DNA from: Melampsora larici-populina 98AG31
Taxonomy: Eukaryota > Basidiomycota > Pucciniomycetes > Pucciniales > Melampsoraceae
Length of the DNA: 64,000 nt
NCBI RefSeq assembly: GCF_000204055.1
Contig: NW_006768826.1
Coordinates: forward strand, 270,815 to 334,814
Reading direction: 5' to 3'
The notes beneath the pieces are model-generated. The model ran no database searches and was not told the origin of the DNA. It was given only the letters and a program-made list of their open reading frames with translations. This document shows, in pieces, positions 35,177-46,217 of the stretch. Position 1 is the stretch's first letter, and the number at the start of each line of letters is the position of its first letter. The position numbers and the translations under genes were made by a program.

Positions 35177-35540
35177 TCATAAATTCATCAAGGCTCGATT
35201 CTTTATCCTCCTATTCTCCTCATTCATCTCAAAGGCTTTAATCCTTGCTTTCTCATACCTATCAACCCCCAAGAAAGGATCTTATTAGTCACTTGATAAG
35301 GTACAAAAACTTGAAAGGACGCAAGGAATCTACAACATACCCTTTGGTGATCCTTAGTAATCTTTTCACCGATTCTCGATCTTCATTTTGTTTCAATCGA
35401 TGATGTACGATCTCTAGATGTTTAAATGATAGATATGGAGTCGATTCAGAGGATTGAATGTTTTCAATCGGATATAATCGTGTAAAGTCTTCAATATCTT
35501 TCATTGATTCTTTCACTCCACCAAATCTGATTTTTATCAT
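35177..35540 (-). CDS. Possible small gene, charged helical protein
   Basis: Minus strand. A first exon from the ATG near 35540 reads MIKIRFGGVKESMKDIEDF and continues through LEIVHHRLKQNEDRESV to a GTATGT donor near 35341. A second stretch, 35177 to about 35272, reads LGVDRYEKARIKAFEMNEEN and ends at a TGA. Both look coding and helical, but the best donor and acceptor are out of phase by one, so the exact splice, or a lesion, is unresolved. The context, directly downstream of a PPR gene and near PAM18, would suit a mitochondrial protein, but this is inference and I do not recognise the family. Confidence 0.4.
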
Positions 35541-35592
35541 AGAACGAAAGAAAGCTTTTGTTAGAACCTGGTCAAAAACAAAGAAAAAATTA

Positions 35593-37777
35593 CTAGATAC
35601 TCAACTTTGCCTGTAACCTAATCCAAGCAGCCCACATCTGACTCACAAGTCTTGCTTCAACAGATTTCACTAATTCAAACTTATCTTGCCATTCACCAGT
35701 AGATCTCCATTCATGAAAAACTTCTCTCGAGATTTTTCCTGCTCGTTCAGCTGAACGTACATATTCACACCTCTCCAAAACTAACAAATATATCCAAGTG
35801 ATCCTAATAGCTTTTGTATCTCGATTTTCGTGAATTGATGAGAGCGGAGAAATGGTAAGATCTTGGTATAGCTTGTAAAGGTTCGCGATATCACTATGAG
35901 CTGCATAAACTGAAAGATATGATCCAACCAAGATGGATAATTTGCGTTGTTCTGCTGGTGTTTTTGCCGATAAATTCAAGCCACCTGTTTCGCTTAGAAA
36001 CTGATGTATGAGCCGATCAGATTCTACAATGGTGTCCTTCTTGGACTTTGGCACTCCTCGGTATGGCGCCATCGGGTCATCATTAGTAGCAACTAAAGGT
36101 TTGTGAGTATTGATCTCTTCTTCAACTGGCTTTTGGTTTGGTGATTTATGATAGGTCAGTTTGCTCATCGGAGTAAAAGAAGCGTAAGTCTGCAACATCA
36201 ATGTGACCGCCTTCACACTCAACCACTTCGAATCTTCGAATGAGGTTGATCCTGGCGGACGAGAATCAAGCTCTCGACAGAACAATCCATAAATCCATTT
36301 TGCACGAGGAAGGTCACCAAGGCGCTTCGAGCCTTCAAGTAGCGCCATGTATGTATTCAGATCAGGTTTGAGACCATCTTCGTGAATCATTCTATCTAAA
36401 AGTCTCAATGAACCTGAATACCATTTCTCTGCTTCTGTGCGTCTCGTGGATGTGCCGGGTGGAGGGCGGCGAGCTCGGGCCATCGCACGAATGAGATGAT
36501 TATACGTTTCTCGCGTCGGATATAAGCCGGCGGCCTTGAGGTCTAAATAGATGTCCATAGAGCGCTCAGGTTCAGTGCTTGCTCCCGAAGCTAATGCTTT
36601 CAGAACCGCGTTCCAAATCGAGATCGGTGGTGTGGGATGAGCCAGAAGACGAACCCGATTGAAAAGGTCTAAAGAGTGGGCACGACGGTGAGAGGTGTAG
36701 GAGAGATATTCGAAAAGTTGAAGATAGACTGCTGGTGTCGGTGGTGTGCCGACTCGTTCCAATTCTTGCACATACTTGCTAGCAGCTTGATAGGCAGCTG
36801 TGGGAGTTGAACCACTACGATATAGGAGCAAATGAATGTGTGCTTGTTGGAAGGCAGAAGATTTGGTAAGACTGGCTGTGAAAGTACGTGCAAAGGAGTT
36901 GAACGTGTAAGCGATTATTGAAATATTCATCAACATTCGTTGACCATTAGGTTGGGCAGTAAAAACATACCTCTGCTGTAGGCTTCTGAAAGTACTTGAA
37001 TTGATCGCTGAGCTTTTGATGGTTGAGGTAGATGAGCAAGAAGTGTCAGAAGACTATCGGTGATGGGTCCAATATCAACTTGACGAGTTTTCATCAACTC
37101 TACTAGATCAATCAATTTTTCCGATTGTAAATTACGAGCCTGGATCAGGGTAGTGGCGTACATTTAAGTAAAGAAACAAAGCATCAGTAAATTATTCAGA
37201 GGACTAAAAATGAGGTGATGGCCCAGACCGACAAGTCGATTGATCACTCAACAGCTACAAGTAATAGACTTTTCCAATCGTGAAGCGTCAGCTGATCAGC
37301 GTTCAAGTCAATTCCATGTGAATCAACCATTTGTGTTGGGTCATCTGACGAATTCGAGGGAGATTCGATTGCCTTGGATGAACAATTCCACAGCTGTTGT
37401 TGTTGCTTAAGAGATGCTGATTTGTAAGGACCCAAGATTGGAAGATGCTCGAGGTCATTAGGTGAAGGGGTTGAATCCATTTCTTTTCTTAATTGTTCTG
37501 GAGAAGATTTCATGAGGGATTCGTAAAAAGAATCAACTTCGTTTTCGGTGAAGTATTGTTCATGTTCATTTTCGGATAAATCGAGTGGGTTTGTTTTCGC
37601 GGGTCTATCGAGATGAGGTGGTAAAGCACGTGTCGGAAGATTTTGTGATACTAGACTGCTAGAAATTGATTGGTTCAATGGAACTTGGTTTGCTCTAATT
37701 GATTGAGAGTTGGTATGAATCGTATTCCTGCTGATAATAGTGATTCGATAACAATTGGTCCTTAAAAGTGCTCTCAT
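35593..37777 (-). CDS. Mitochondrial pentatricopeptide-repeat (PPR) protein
   Basis: Minus exons 37259-37777, 36971-37139 and 35593-36875, in phase, give 656 residues. PPR proteins bind specific organellar RNAs and act in mitochondrial RNA processing or translation. The N-terminus from the ATG at 37777 (MRALLRTNCYRITIISRN) is basic, hydroxylated and free of acids, a typical matrix presequence. Helical repeats follow: TPAVYLQLFEYLSY, ISIWNAVLKALAS, MDIYLDLKAAGLYPTRETYN, GLKPDLNTYMALLEG, with the N-x-x-(I/L) and G-(L/Y)-(K/Y)-P-(T/D) signatures near residues 340-460. The C-terminal part is all-helical. The first donor (GTAGCT at 37258) is weak; an alternative would lengthen exon 1 slightly. Upstream frames as far as 38056 are Arg/Ser/Trp low-complexity and probably non-coding. 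The gene is divergent from PAM18, another mitochondrial protein. Confidence 0.8.
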
Positions 37778-38220
37778 TGAGTTGAGAGTACCAAGTCGAA
37801 TTTTTTGAGTTTGCAAAATGATAATGAATGTCGAATAAGCTCCGTCTGATGTTTGAGTGAGTCTGTGCTCTTGCTGCTTCACTTCTTGAATGCCTTTTTC
37901 GAAGTATCTGATAAACTTTTTATGCTGAGTGGATGATGGCGATAGCGATGAGGTGTTGGTATCTCTAGCTGTTGACCATGACCATGACCGTGACCGTCTT
38001 CGATTCTTGCAAAAAAATCCAAAAAGTGCATACAGAGTCATGTGACCATTACACATGCAATAAGCTATGTAGCTGCTTCAGGGCCAGGCTATGCCGTCCG
38101 GCCCGTAATGAACTATCAGAGCGACCTTTGTATTCCCATACAGCTGAAGCCTGTGTTCCAGATTTTTTGCAACTTTCCACCCTCGAGGGCCTCATTTCGC
38201 CTAATTGACTCAAACTAACA
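37778..38220. promoter_or_regulatory. Shared divergent promoter of PPR and PAM18 genes
   Basis: 443 bp separate the start codons of the minus-strand PPR gene (37777) and the plus-strand PAM18 gene (38221). It includes a short alternating ACCATGACC/GTGACCGTGAC stretch near 37972-37998 and a GC-richer block near 38080-38180. Both genes encode mitochondrial proteins, so shared control is plausible. No specific factor site was identified. Confidence 0.45.
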
Positions 38221-38801
38221 ATGCTCACACCACTAGCCATCGCAGCAGCTTCCGTGAGTCCTCATACACTCAATGGCATATCTCTTCTATCCTTACCAGC
38301 TCGAACGCCTCAAAGAGCCCGAAGCAGTCACGAGTTAACTATTTTTGACGATCAATGTTATATTTCCTTGATTATCTCAAAAACGAAGGGTATCGGCGGT
38401 GCAGTTTTGATACGATATTCACTTCGATCAGCAAGATCAAATGGAAAAGTACTATCACCCTTCATGAATATGGTCGCAGGTAAACCAAGACCAACAAGGA
38501 TAGGAGACCTTAAAGGACCTTGGGCCATCGGTGGTTTTCAAGCTAGGATGGATCGTAGAGAAGCCAAAGATATATTAGGACTTAAGTTCAGTATTGATTT
38601 AAAAAACTCATGGTTCTCAGATTGAGCTGACTGTGACGTTGATTGGGTTTGGGAATCAGGGAATCACAAGTAACTAAGAATCGATTGAAGGATGCTCATC
38701 GGAAAATCATGTTAGCTAATCATCCAGATCGAGGGGGTAGTCCTTATTTAGCTAGTAAAATCAATGAAGCTAAAGATTTATTAGAAAAGAGCTTGCGGTG
38801 A
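38221..38801 (+). CDS. PAM18: PAM18/TIM14, J-domain subunit of the mitochondrial import motor
   Basis: Exons 38221-38253, 38389-38585 and 38660-38801 (introns 135 and 74 nt), in phase, give 123 residues. Pam18 is anchored in the inner mitochondrial membrane. Its J domain, facing the matrix, stimulates mtHsp70 during protein import. The N-terminal segment [11 protein letters not shown]...[13 protein letters not shown] supplies the membrane anchor. Then comes [20 protein letters not shown], the family signature before the J domain, and [18 protein letters not shown] with the HPD loop. It ends [15 protein letters not shown]. Length and layout are normal. The first intron is long for this locus but its borders are regular. 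The gene is intact. Confidence 0.93.
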
Positions 38802-39759
38802 AGCTTTCATATTCTCAGATGAGAGGCGGGGAACGACTATTTCTAGGTGGAATTCATATACCTTTCTTTGTCATGAGTTTAACATTTTTTTCTTTGGTTC
38901 AAAATTTCAATTGGTGTATCTTTTCATGCAAGATGCAAATATCTGGGTGTAACTAATCAGTTCTAGTAGGCAGTTTTCGAAATCAATTGAATCCCACTTC
39001 AATGTCTTTACACTTGCGAGCAGACACTACCAGTACCTTCAATGTTCAAGCCACCACTGGTTGATAAACTCGATTTTGAATTACGCTCAAATGAGATCAC
39101 GGTGCCTTTGTGCGATTGTATATGGCTCCACTGGGGTTTCTGAGGGAATTCGGCTGTAGGTTCGGAGCGAAGTTAGAAGCGCGATATACCCTGACCAGCG
39201 TCTGATCTATAGGTGGCGGTGTCATATAGAGCCGTTGATTACTCCCTTTATACCTTCTGAAAGGAGTCTCATCTGCGACTGGCCCACATCGCTCTTTATC
39301 TCACAACAAAACTGAGGCCCGGCATTATACTTGTGACTTGCAAATCTGCGAGTGCTTTCAAGGAGGCGCCGGAACGCGTCTTAGGATTAGAGGTTAGTAT
39401 GACTTTTCTACAGCGTCACATCATCCCACTGTGATTCCAAGCGCAGCAGACTGTCCAGAACTTCCATTTTGTGAAGTCACCTTTTGTAAGAAAAGGCCCC
39501 CACCACCAACCAAAATCTATTGTTGCACGTGAGGAGTGTCTCCTCTGCCCATTGGTAACCACCCGCTTCAGATTTTAATAGTATCATGAAGTTGAATCAG
39601 CAAAGACTTGCCCTATCTATTACACCACGGGGCAACTTTGAACTGGGACCACGTGAAATGTAAGTTGGGTATGACCACACCAAGTGGTTGTGTAGAACAG
39701 GTGACAGTAGTGTGAACCCCAGATATGTGGCCCCCACCCCAGCTCGTCACCCGTTCTAC
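38802..39759. other. Spacer without a recognised gene
   Basis: No coding frame is supported. Near 39596-39650 the minus strand has GCCCCGTGGTGTAATA followed by AGATAGGGCA, resembling the 5' half and A box of a tRNA, but no matching acceptor strand or proper B box follows. It may be a relic of a tRNA-derived short interspersed element. Confidence 0.35.
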
Positions 39760-42466
39760 GTGTGGGCTTGCTGCTCACAGCAAGCCCGCGTTATGCTGAT
39801 GTGATGCACCAGCCTATCAGTGGCTGAGCCAATGCGTGTGAGCGTGGCCTGTCAGCCAGCTGCTCAGCGCCTACACAAAAACATGAGTTAGATGGTCTGG
39901 GAGCAATGTGCCAGTCAGGTGCTCAGCACACAAATGAGCTTGGAAACCGCTCATCCAAGCTCACATTGGCTGATGAAAATGTGGCTATCTGTTTCTTACT
40001 CTATCAAAAAATTGGCCCGACCAATGATTCCTGGATATCTTTCGGTTTTGTTGTTGTACAATATCATGTTTCACAAGATCAGTTCTTTTCTTGTCTCTTC
40101 AGATCCCTCAAGACAGTTCCATACTTAGAATGGTTTCAATTATTATTTTATAGCTCCATGAACAAATGTAATAAATGCTAATTACATTGAGATGGTATTT
40201 GACGATCCTAATCATAACTTTCCATCAAATTTCCATAAAATACTATATTGAGGCCATGTCTTGTAATATCAAAAAAATTCAAACTTTCAAAAGATAACAA
40301 TGAGAAGAAAGCAAAATTAGATGAACTTGAAAAACAGTTAGACCAATTTGTCACTGTCAGTCAATCAGAATGTTTCTTCTTCATCTCACGGTAAAATATT
40401 GTGGCTAAAGATTGATTTGGTTTATTTATTTTGTCATCTATTCATTCTACTAAAGAAGTTCAAGCAAAGATGGCAGCACAAGCTTGAATACTGATCTCAG
40501 TGGTTCTTTCAGCCTCTTCTCTCCCACAATTTACATGAGTATTTTGTGGACCAATGCATGTAAGCAGGATGAACTCACGGGTTTAAAATCATTGCATCAT
40601 ATACGGCCCATAGATTATCCAAGATGAATTGTACAAACATCGGTCTAAGACCTGGTCTTCGATTCAATTGTTTCTTTGTTAAGACCATTTTGTACCTTCT
40701 GATCAAAGAAATAATCACCCCATAAGCAGCGTTGTAATTTATCTTCTTCAATCTCCAATTCCTTTGACCAAAGATGAGAAAATTTAGAAATCGTGAATGA
40801 CCAATTGTCAATCGCTAACAAAAACAAAACATCACCTTTTGTAGGATTGAAATATAAATCGGTATCATCAGTTTCTTGAAATTCTTCTAGTTTAATTAAA
40901 ATTGGATCATCATTTTGTTTTTCTTGTGCTTTTTGCCATTTTCAATCTTGTTCCATTCTTTGGGTCACAAAAGATGAACCCATGACAGCATCAACTTGTT
41001 TGACTAATTGTACAAGGTAATGATAAGCTTCTGTTGGTGTGAGACGTAGTTCAGTGATAAGACGATCCATTCTGTTGATCACAAGGATAGGCTTGAGTTG
41101 TTCATTCCATCCCTGTCGTAGAAAATTGATAGTCTGAAAATAAATCGTAGCTTAGCTTCAGGACCACAGAGTAGATCCACAAACCAAGAAGAATGATTGA
41201 TCACATCAAGAACAGCCCTGGCAGCCGAATGCAAAACTTTTGGAGCAGGTTGTGCAGATGTCACAGCCTGGTGTTATTTTCAAAACAGGGCTTTACATAC
41301 ATACATATGCAGTTTGATATCAAGTGTGACGTCACAGGTAGATGTCACAGTTCTTGCCTCCCTGGTCCCCTTTTGAATTCCGCTCTTTCAAAGTTAGCGT
41401 TCACCGTCATAACATTGGTCATCCTGGAGCCGATCAGTCATTCAAGTTTAATCCATAGTCATTCTGATTGTTCAAATCGAAGTCCTTTCATCAATTGTTC
41501 TAATTCTCTTTGTAAGTCTTTCCTCCCTGGATCCTTCAAATCAGCCATGTTCGCATTGTCCATATCAAAGTCCTTTGGCTGATTGCTCGCTCCATATGTA
41601 AGTCATGCTTTGTCTTTCAGCTTCATTCTTCTCTGCCTGATTCACACCATCCTACAGGTTGATGCCATTCTGATCATTATTTTCGTTTTCATTGTTCATA
41701 TTGAAATCTTGAGGTCGATCATCCTGAGTCAAAGATTTCTCAAATGTTTCCCTGTTCGTTTTTGCATTCATTGAGTACATCATTGGTCTCTTCTTTATCT
41801 TCTCATCGTTCTGATAGCCCCTGACAGCCCCATACACTTGGATCAATCTCCTAGTTTGTAAGTCTTTCATCATCTCAATCTTTTCTTCAAGTTCTGACTC
41901 TCATTGGTCATAAATCCATTGGTTGATTGCTTGATAAACATTTCTTACAGAAACAACCAATGAAAACAAGCTATTAACTACACCAAATCATCAAACATAT
42001 CCATCAAAGACTAATTTTTGAAGATCATTTTCTCGTCTTTTTTCTTGTCTTTTTTTCTCATTTGTTTTTCAATATAATCTCCCTTGATTGTGTAATTACC
42101 ATTTGCAGTTTTTGTCAATGCAATAGATAGATCAGTTGTTATTTTCAATTTCATTCCGTGAGCAATGATCAAAACATCCCAACATGATCTGCGGGTGCTG
42201 CTATCAGCCATCATGAGGCTGGAAGAGCACTGGGATGAGCCACCACTCACCAGCTAAATCCAATTTGCTTGCACTACAGGAGTGCGAGCTATCTCACCTG
42301 GTTGACACAAAGTCTGACTCACACTCCTGACAATGTGAGTCATCTCATCTGTTCATCGAGTGAGCCATCTCAGCATGTTATGATATGAGATGACTCACTG
42401 ACTCACCCAATGAGCGGGTGAGCCACCATCTTGTAGCCACATGATCAGATTGAGTGAAGCCCACAC
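39760..42466. mobile_element. Candidate non-autonomous element with captured exons
   Basis: GTGTGGGCTT at 39760-39769 is matched by its complement AAGCCCACAC at 42457-42466. Inside both ends the sequence is rich in GAGC/GCTC words (about 39770-39970 and 42180-42450), such as GAGCCATCTCA and GAGTCATCTCA, forming imperfect palindromes. No target duplication was found at these exact borders, so the limits are tentative. Between them lie a broken EFL1-type GTPase fragment (40579-41133) and, on the minus strand near 41500-41590 and 41652-41873, open Asn/Asp/Lys-rich exon-like stretches of unknown origin. No transposase is present. Confidence 0.4.
40579..41133 (-). pseudogene. EFL1/RIA1 ribosome-biogenesis GTPase fragment
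   Basis: EFL1 (Ria1) is an EF2-like GTPase that, with SBDS, releases eIF6 from new 60S subunits in the cytoplasm. The minus frame from 41133 behind a TTTTCAG acceptor reads FLRQGW, then LKPILVINRMDRLITELRL and a helical stretch, as in the EF-Tu-type G4 region (N-R-M-D), then the EFL1-specific WSFTISKFSH, LWGDYFFDQK and PMFVQFILDNLWAVYDA before a GTGAGT donor. Lesions: an in-frame TGA at 40942-40944 and a frameshift near 40660, between the DYFFDQK part and PMFVQF. Only about 185 codons of a protein of roughly 1,000 residues are present. It lies inside the candidate element at 39760-42466. An exon border is retained, so it was copied as DNA. The working gene must be elsewhere. Confidence 0.75.
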
Positions 42467-42515
42467 TGGCTGGAACGTGTAGCTCACATTGGGTACGACG
42501 ATGTAGACAGTATGT

Positions 42516-43331
42516 CACTACAAGAAAGATAATGTTTTCTGGGCAGAAAATTAAATTATTGATACACAAAAATATTGAGAGGCCAGGAGGAGAGCAAAAA
42601 AAGAAAAAAAAAATGCATCTTGTTCCCCGCGTTGAGAACTTCACTCTGCATATTTTTCCGTATTTTTACAGTCCATATTGATAAGTGTACTAACAATAAA
42701 CCTCCACAATCATCCAATTACAACCTGTAACAAGCACTGAAATTTGGCTCATTAGTGTTTAGAGAAACTTTTGATTTCTGAAAATACTCATAACTTTTTC
42801 AATTCCGGTCCAAAACGCTCGATTTTGGGTGCATTGGTAAGCTGGAATTGTCCTCCAAATAGCTCATAATAGGACCACACAGCATGCTGGTCTGCTAAAA
42901 AAGATATCACCTTTTTTATACCTTTGTACATACAGATCCATAGAATGATTGGCATACTAGCTACATAGTTCTTGATCTTATGAAAGTTCGAGAGAAAGAG
43001 TTCAGCTTTCTAATGCACTTAAAATCGAGTGTTTTGATGCAGATTTGACAAAGTTATAGGTGTTTTCAGGTATCAAAAGTTTCTCTAAACACCAATGAGC
43101 CAAATTTCAGTGCTTGTTACAGGTTGTAATTGGATGATTATGAAGGTTTATTGTTAGTACACTAATCAATACGGACTGTAAAAATATGGAAAAATATGGA
43201 GAGTGAAGCTCTCACCGCAGGGAACAAGATGCATATTTTGATTTATTTTTTGCCCTTCTCCTGGCCTCTCAATATTTTTGTGTATCAATAATTTAATTTT
43301 CTGCCCAGAAAATATTATATTTTGTGTAGTG
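42516..43331. mobile_element. CACTA-type foldback element with 3-bp duplication
   Basis: An 816-bp element begins CACTACAAG at 42516 and ends with the complement GTAGTG at 43331. TGT flanks both ends (42513-42515 and 43332-43334). Its arms are long inverted repeats of about 330 bp: TTTTCTGGGCAGAAAATTAA, GAGAGGCCAGGAG and TTCAGTGCTTGTTACAGG occur in both, so the whole element can fold into a hairpin. CACTA ends with a 3-bp duplication are the signature of En/Spm-like elements. It encodes nothing and must be moved in trans. Arms differ by scattered substitutions, so the insertion is not very recent. Confidence 0.85.
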
Positions 43332-43332
43332 T

Positions 43333-45450
43333 GTGTTTTATTGGCAGAGTCAAAATTCGCGTGAGTGTCACGTGCCATCAGCCCCGTGGTGTAGGTATTG
43401 TGACGTATTATCATTTTTCAAATCTTATACCGCTTTGGCCACAGGGCGGGATGCATTTGGTGACCTACCTAGTACGAGCAAGGTGATATCGAAGACTTAT
43501 CTCGAACCACAAGCACCAGAGATGAGTGAAACAAGCTGCGAGCCAAACTTAACAAGGGATCTGATGGACACGCGTTATGGAAGAAGGGCTGGTCTGAATT
43601 CATATCTGACAAACATTGCTTCTCAAAACTCAAATCCAGTTTCGCAACCGACTTCAGCTTTTGAAAAGGATGACATCAGGACAAAGAAACAACACGCTAC
43701 TACAGAATATCGTTGTCAGAATCACTCAGAATTACAAAGATTGACCGCTTGCAAAGCTGAAACACGCCTGGTAAGAGACATATATCAATCAGGAGAAGGT
43801 GGAGGCGAGGTTTTTCCAAGCGCAAAACGTAGGAAGACAATTTCCTTGGGATTGCCTTCCAGAAGTTATATCATCCCATCGATCATCTGCAAAGAGAGAT
43901 AACCCGGCAAGAATCTCAAGGACATCTGAAACAGAAAAAGAAACACATTTGCCTCAATATCCAAATAAACCTTATGGATGTATCTCAAATCCTGGTCATG
44001 GTTCACAGGTAGCAGCAAAAAGCTCCTAGCAACAGCAGTGGTCCCATCAACCATCTGTATGTCGGATACCTCCCAACAATCGTGAACGGCCACTGGTCAT
44101 AGCTGCAAAGCAGGATGAACTGGCAGAGCAGAGGAGGATGAATTCCATGAGATTACCTTCGAAGAATCATATCATTCCACCAATAAAAGGACATTGCATG
44201 TAGAACAGGGTATCACTGCCAGCATTAAAGAGGTTCCCAGATGGGAATATGGGTCCTAGTGATCAGATTCCCATTCTGCTACTGTTACACAGTTCCATGA
44301 ATATTTCCTGAGTAGCCATTGTGATATATGTAGTCAATATTTTGAAATGTGTTTCTCAATCTGAACAAAGTTACAGCATGTATTACACATGATTTTTTTA
44401 TCTAGATGAGCAGATAACTGAGCAGACCTGTATGTAGCTGATAGCTAAGGATTTACTCAGATGTTTGCACATATGTAGTGTATGCTTTATGGCTCAGATG
44501 TGCAGTGCAAGATGATTTGATGCTCCATTCTTCTCTCAATGATATTCCCAGCCTAGGTCATGTTCCGACCAGGGAACCTATTTAATGCTGGCAGTGTATG
44601 CGTTTGCCTCAAGATTCAACTAAACATCATATATCCATATCAAATTTCAATCATGATCAAGAGTTCAAGATGAAGATTAATGTCACTCCATCCATTGCGA
44701 CAAAAGGGACAGAAAAAAATGGTCCGGTGCCAAATGTATACTGGGCACAGCCAGCAGCCAAAAGAGTTCAGCAAAAAGAGTTTCCCCATGAATCATCTGC
44801 ACTTAAGAATACTTCCAAAATTGTTGAAAATTCATCAATCATAGGTCCAAAGAGATATGAACCTGCAACAAACCTGAGGAGATGTCAGACAAAAAAAGAG
44901 ACACCTTTCCCCCAAGGTTCAACTAAACTTCATAGATCCATCATAGATTCTGATCATTGCCAACACTTAAAGACAAATCTGGCAGAAATTCCATCCATTG
45001 GGTCACAAGGTCAGTCCAATATGTGGATTTAGTTTCAAATTTAAGGCAAATCACAACTAGCATCCTTGTATATACATAGCTTCAGACAAAATAGACTCAA
45101 ATCCAAAGGATTACTTGACACAGGCCTAGGCAGCAGGAAAACAATCTGAGCAAGAGGGGTTATACAACAAATCACTTGCCCCAAATCCTGATGGTAGAAC
45201 GTTACTCCAAAATTGCAAAACCAATGATAGAAATCAAATGACAATGCAAGAGAATTTGATGGATTTAAATACGGACTATGATCCACAGCACGAGCTTCAA
45301 GAAACCTATGCTGTGAATGATGACTTTCCTAAAATGTGCCATAGGGATTTGACACAAGGGCACAAACCCCTAACTGATGGTGTTGAAGAAATCAAAAATA
45401 TTACACAAGAATATTTGATCCAGAGGAAACTGAATTCAGAAGAAAGGTAA
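43333..45450 (+). other. Decayed sequence with a repeated peptide module
   Basis: Plus-strand frames at 43333-43902, 44598-45032 and 45238-45450 carry repeated words in different frames: LPSRSYIIP (about 43855) and LPSKNHIIP (about 44155), ETHLPQYPNKP, RLPQDSTKHH and ETPFPQGSTKLHR. This suggests a tandemly repeated module of about 100 or more codons, now broken by stops and frame changes. I do not recognise the protein and cannot say whether it was a host gene or part of a transposon. Confidence 0.35.
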
Positions 45451-45842
45451 TGGATTATTATAGAAATGAAGGTGTTACCCAGAAAATGACAGCAAAACAT
45501 TTCAAAATTCATGTCACAACAGTGGTCATTTTTTTAGCTGCTGTCAGATTGCTAGAGATCACATCTTCGCAGCAGGGAAATTTTTGAGAATTTGGACGTA
45601 ACCTGTTTTGAGTGCTGAGGAAATAAATAGACATTGAACAATATAAAAATTCTGAACAGAGGGAATATTGTCAAGATGCAGGTACATATTATGACCCAAT
45701 CTTCCTGGGTGACAGGGTTTATGAATGTTTCAAAGTCTTGAATCATGGAATAGGGATAAGATATGATCTGAAAAGTCTGATAAAAATCATGATGACTTTG
45801 ATAAGCTACAGCACAACCAACAAGATATAATAGTTCTTCTGA

Positions 45843-46217
45843 CTTAAAGATAGGTCCAGAATACTTCAATAAATTTAACATCAGTTGAAGTTGTTGTTTG
45901 ATCTTGATGTATAATCTTTGGACTAGTGTAAGAGACAATTGTTCTCTTCCCAGAGATTTCAAAGATTTGATATTGTATTCAGCTGATAAACAGTGCAATG
46001 GCTTTGATAATTAATTACAGTAAAACCAACAAGACCTGAAAGGCCTTCTGCCCTATACCAACAAAGACACAAACAGAAAGAGATAATAAGGTGGATAGTA
46101 CAAAATATCAGATATACCTAAAGATAGGTACAGAATAGTTCAATAGATTCAGTGTTAGTTGAAGTTATCATTTACTTTTGATAACTGATTCTTGGACTAG
46201 TGTAAGAGACAATTGCT
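45843..46217. repeat. Duplicated ~100-bp segment
   Basis: The segment at about 45843-45945 (AAAGATAGGT, CAGTTGAAGTTG, TTGGACTAGTGTAAGAGACA) recurs at about 46119-46217 with substitutions. The first copy lies in an open minus-strand frame (45552-45998) whose residues include LVQRLYIKIKQQLQLML. The protein was not recognised. The duplication could be an exon duplication within a decayed gene. Confidence 0.55.

Noticed and set aside
37778..38056. N-terminal extension of the PPR protein to 38056
   Set aside because: The added residues are Arg/Ser/Trp low complexity and would bury the clear mitochondrial presequence that begins at 37777.
39596..39650. Minus-strand GCCCCGTGGTGTAATA resembling the start of a tRNA gene
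   Set aside because: No complementary acceptor strand, no proper TTCGA-type T loop and no clover-leaf could be built. At most it is a tRNA-derived repeat relic.
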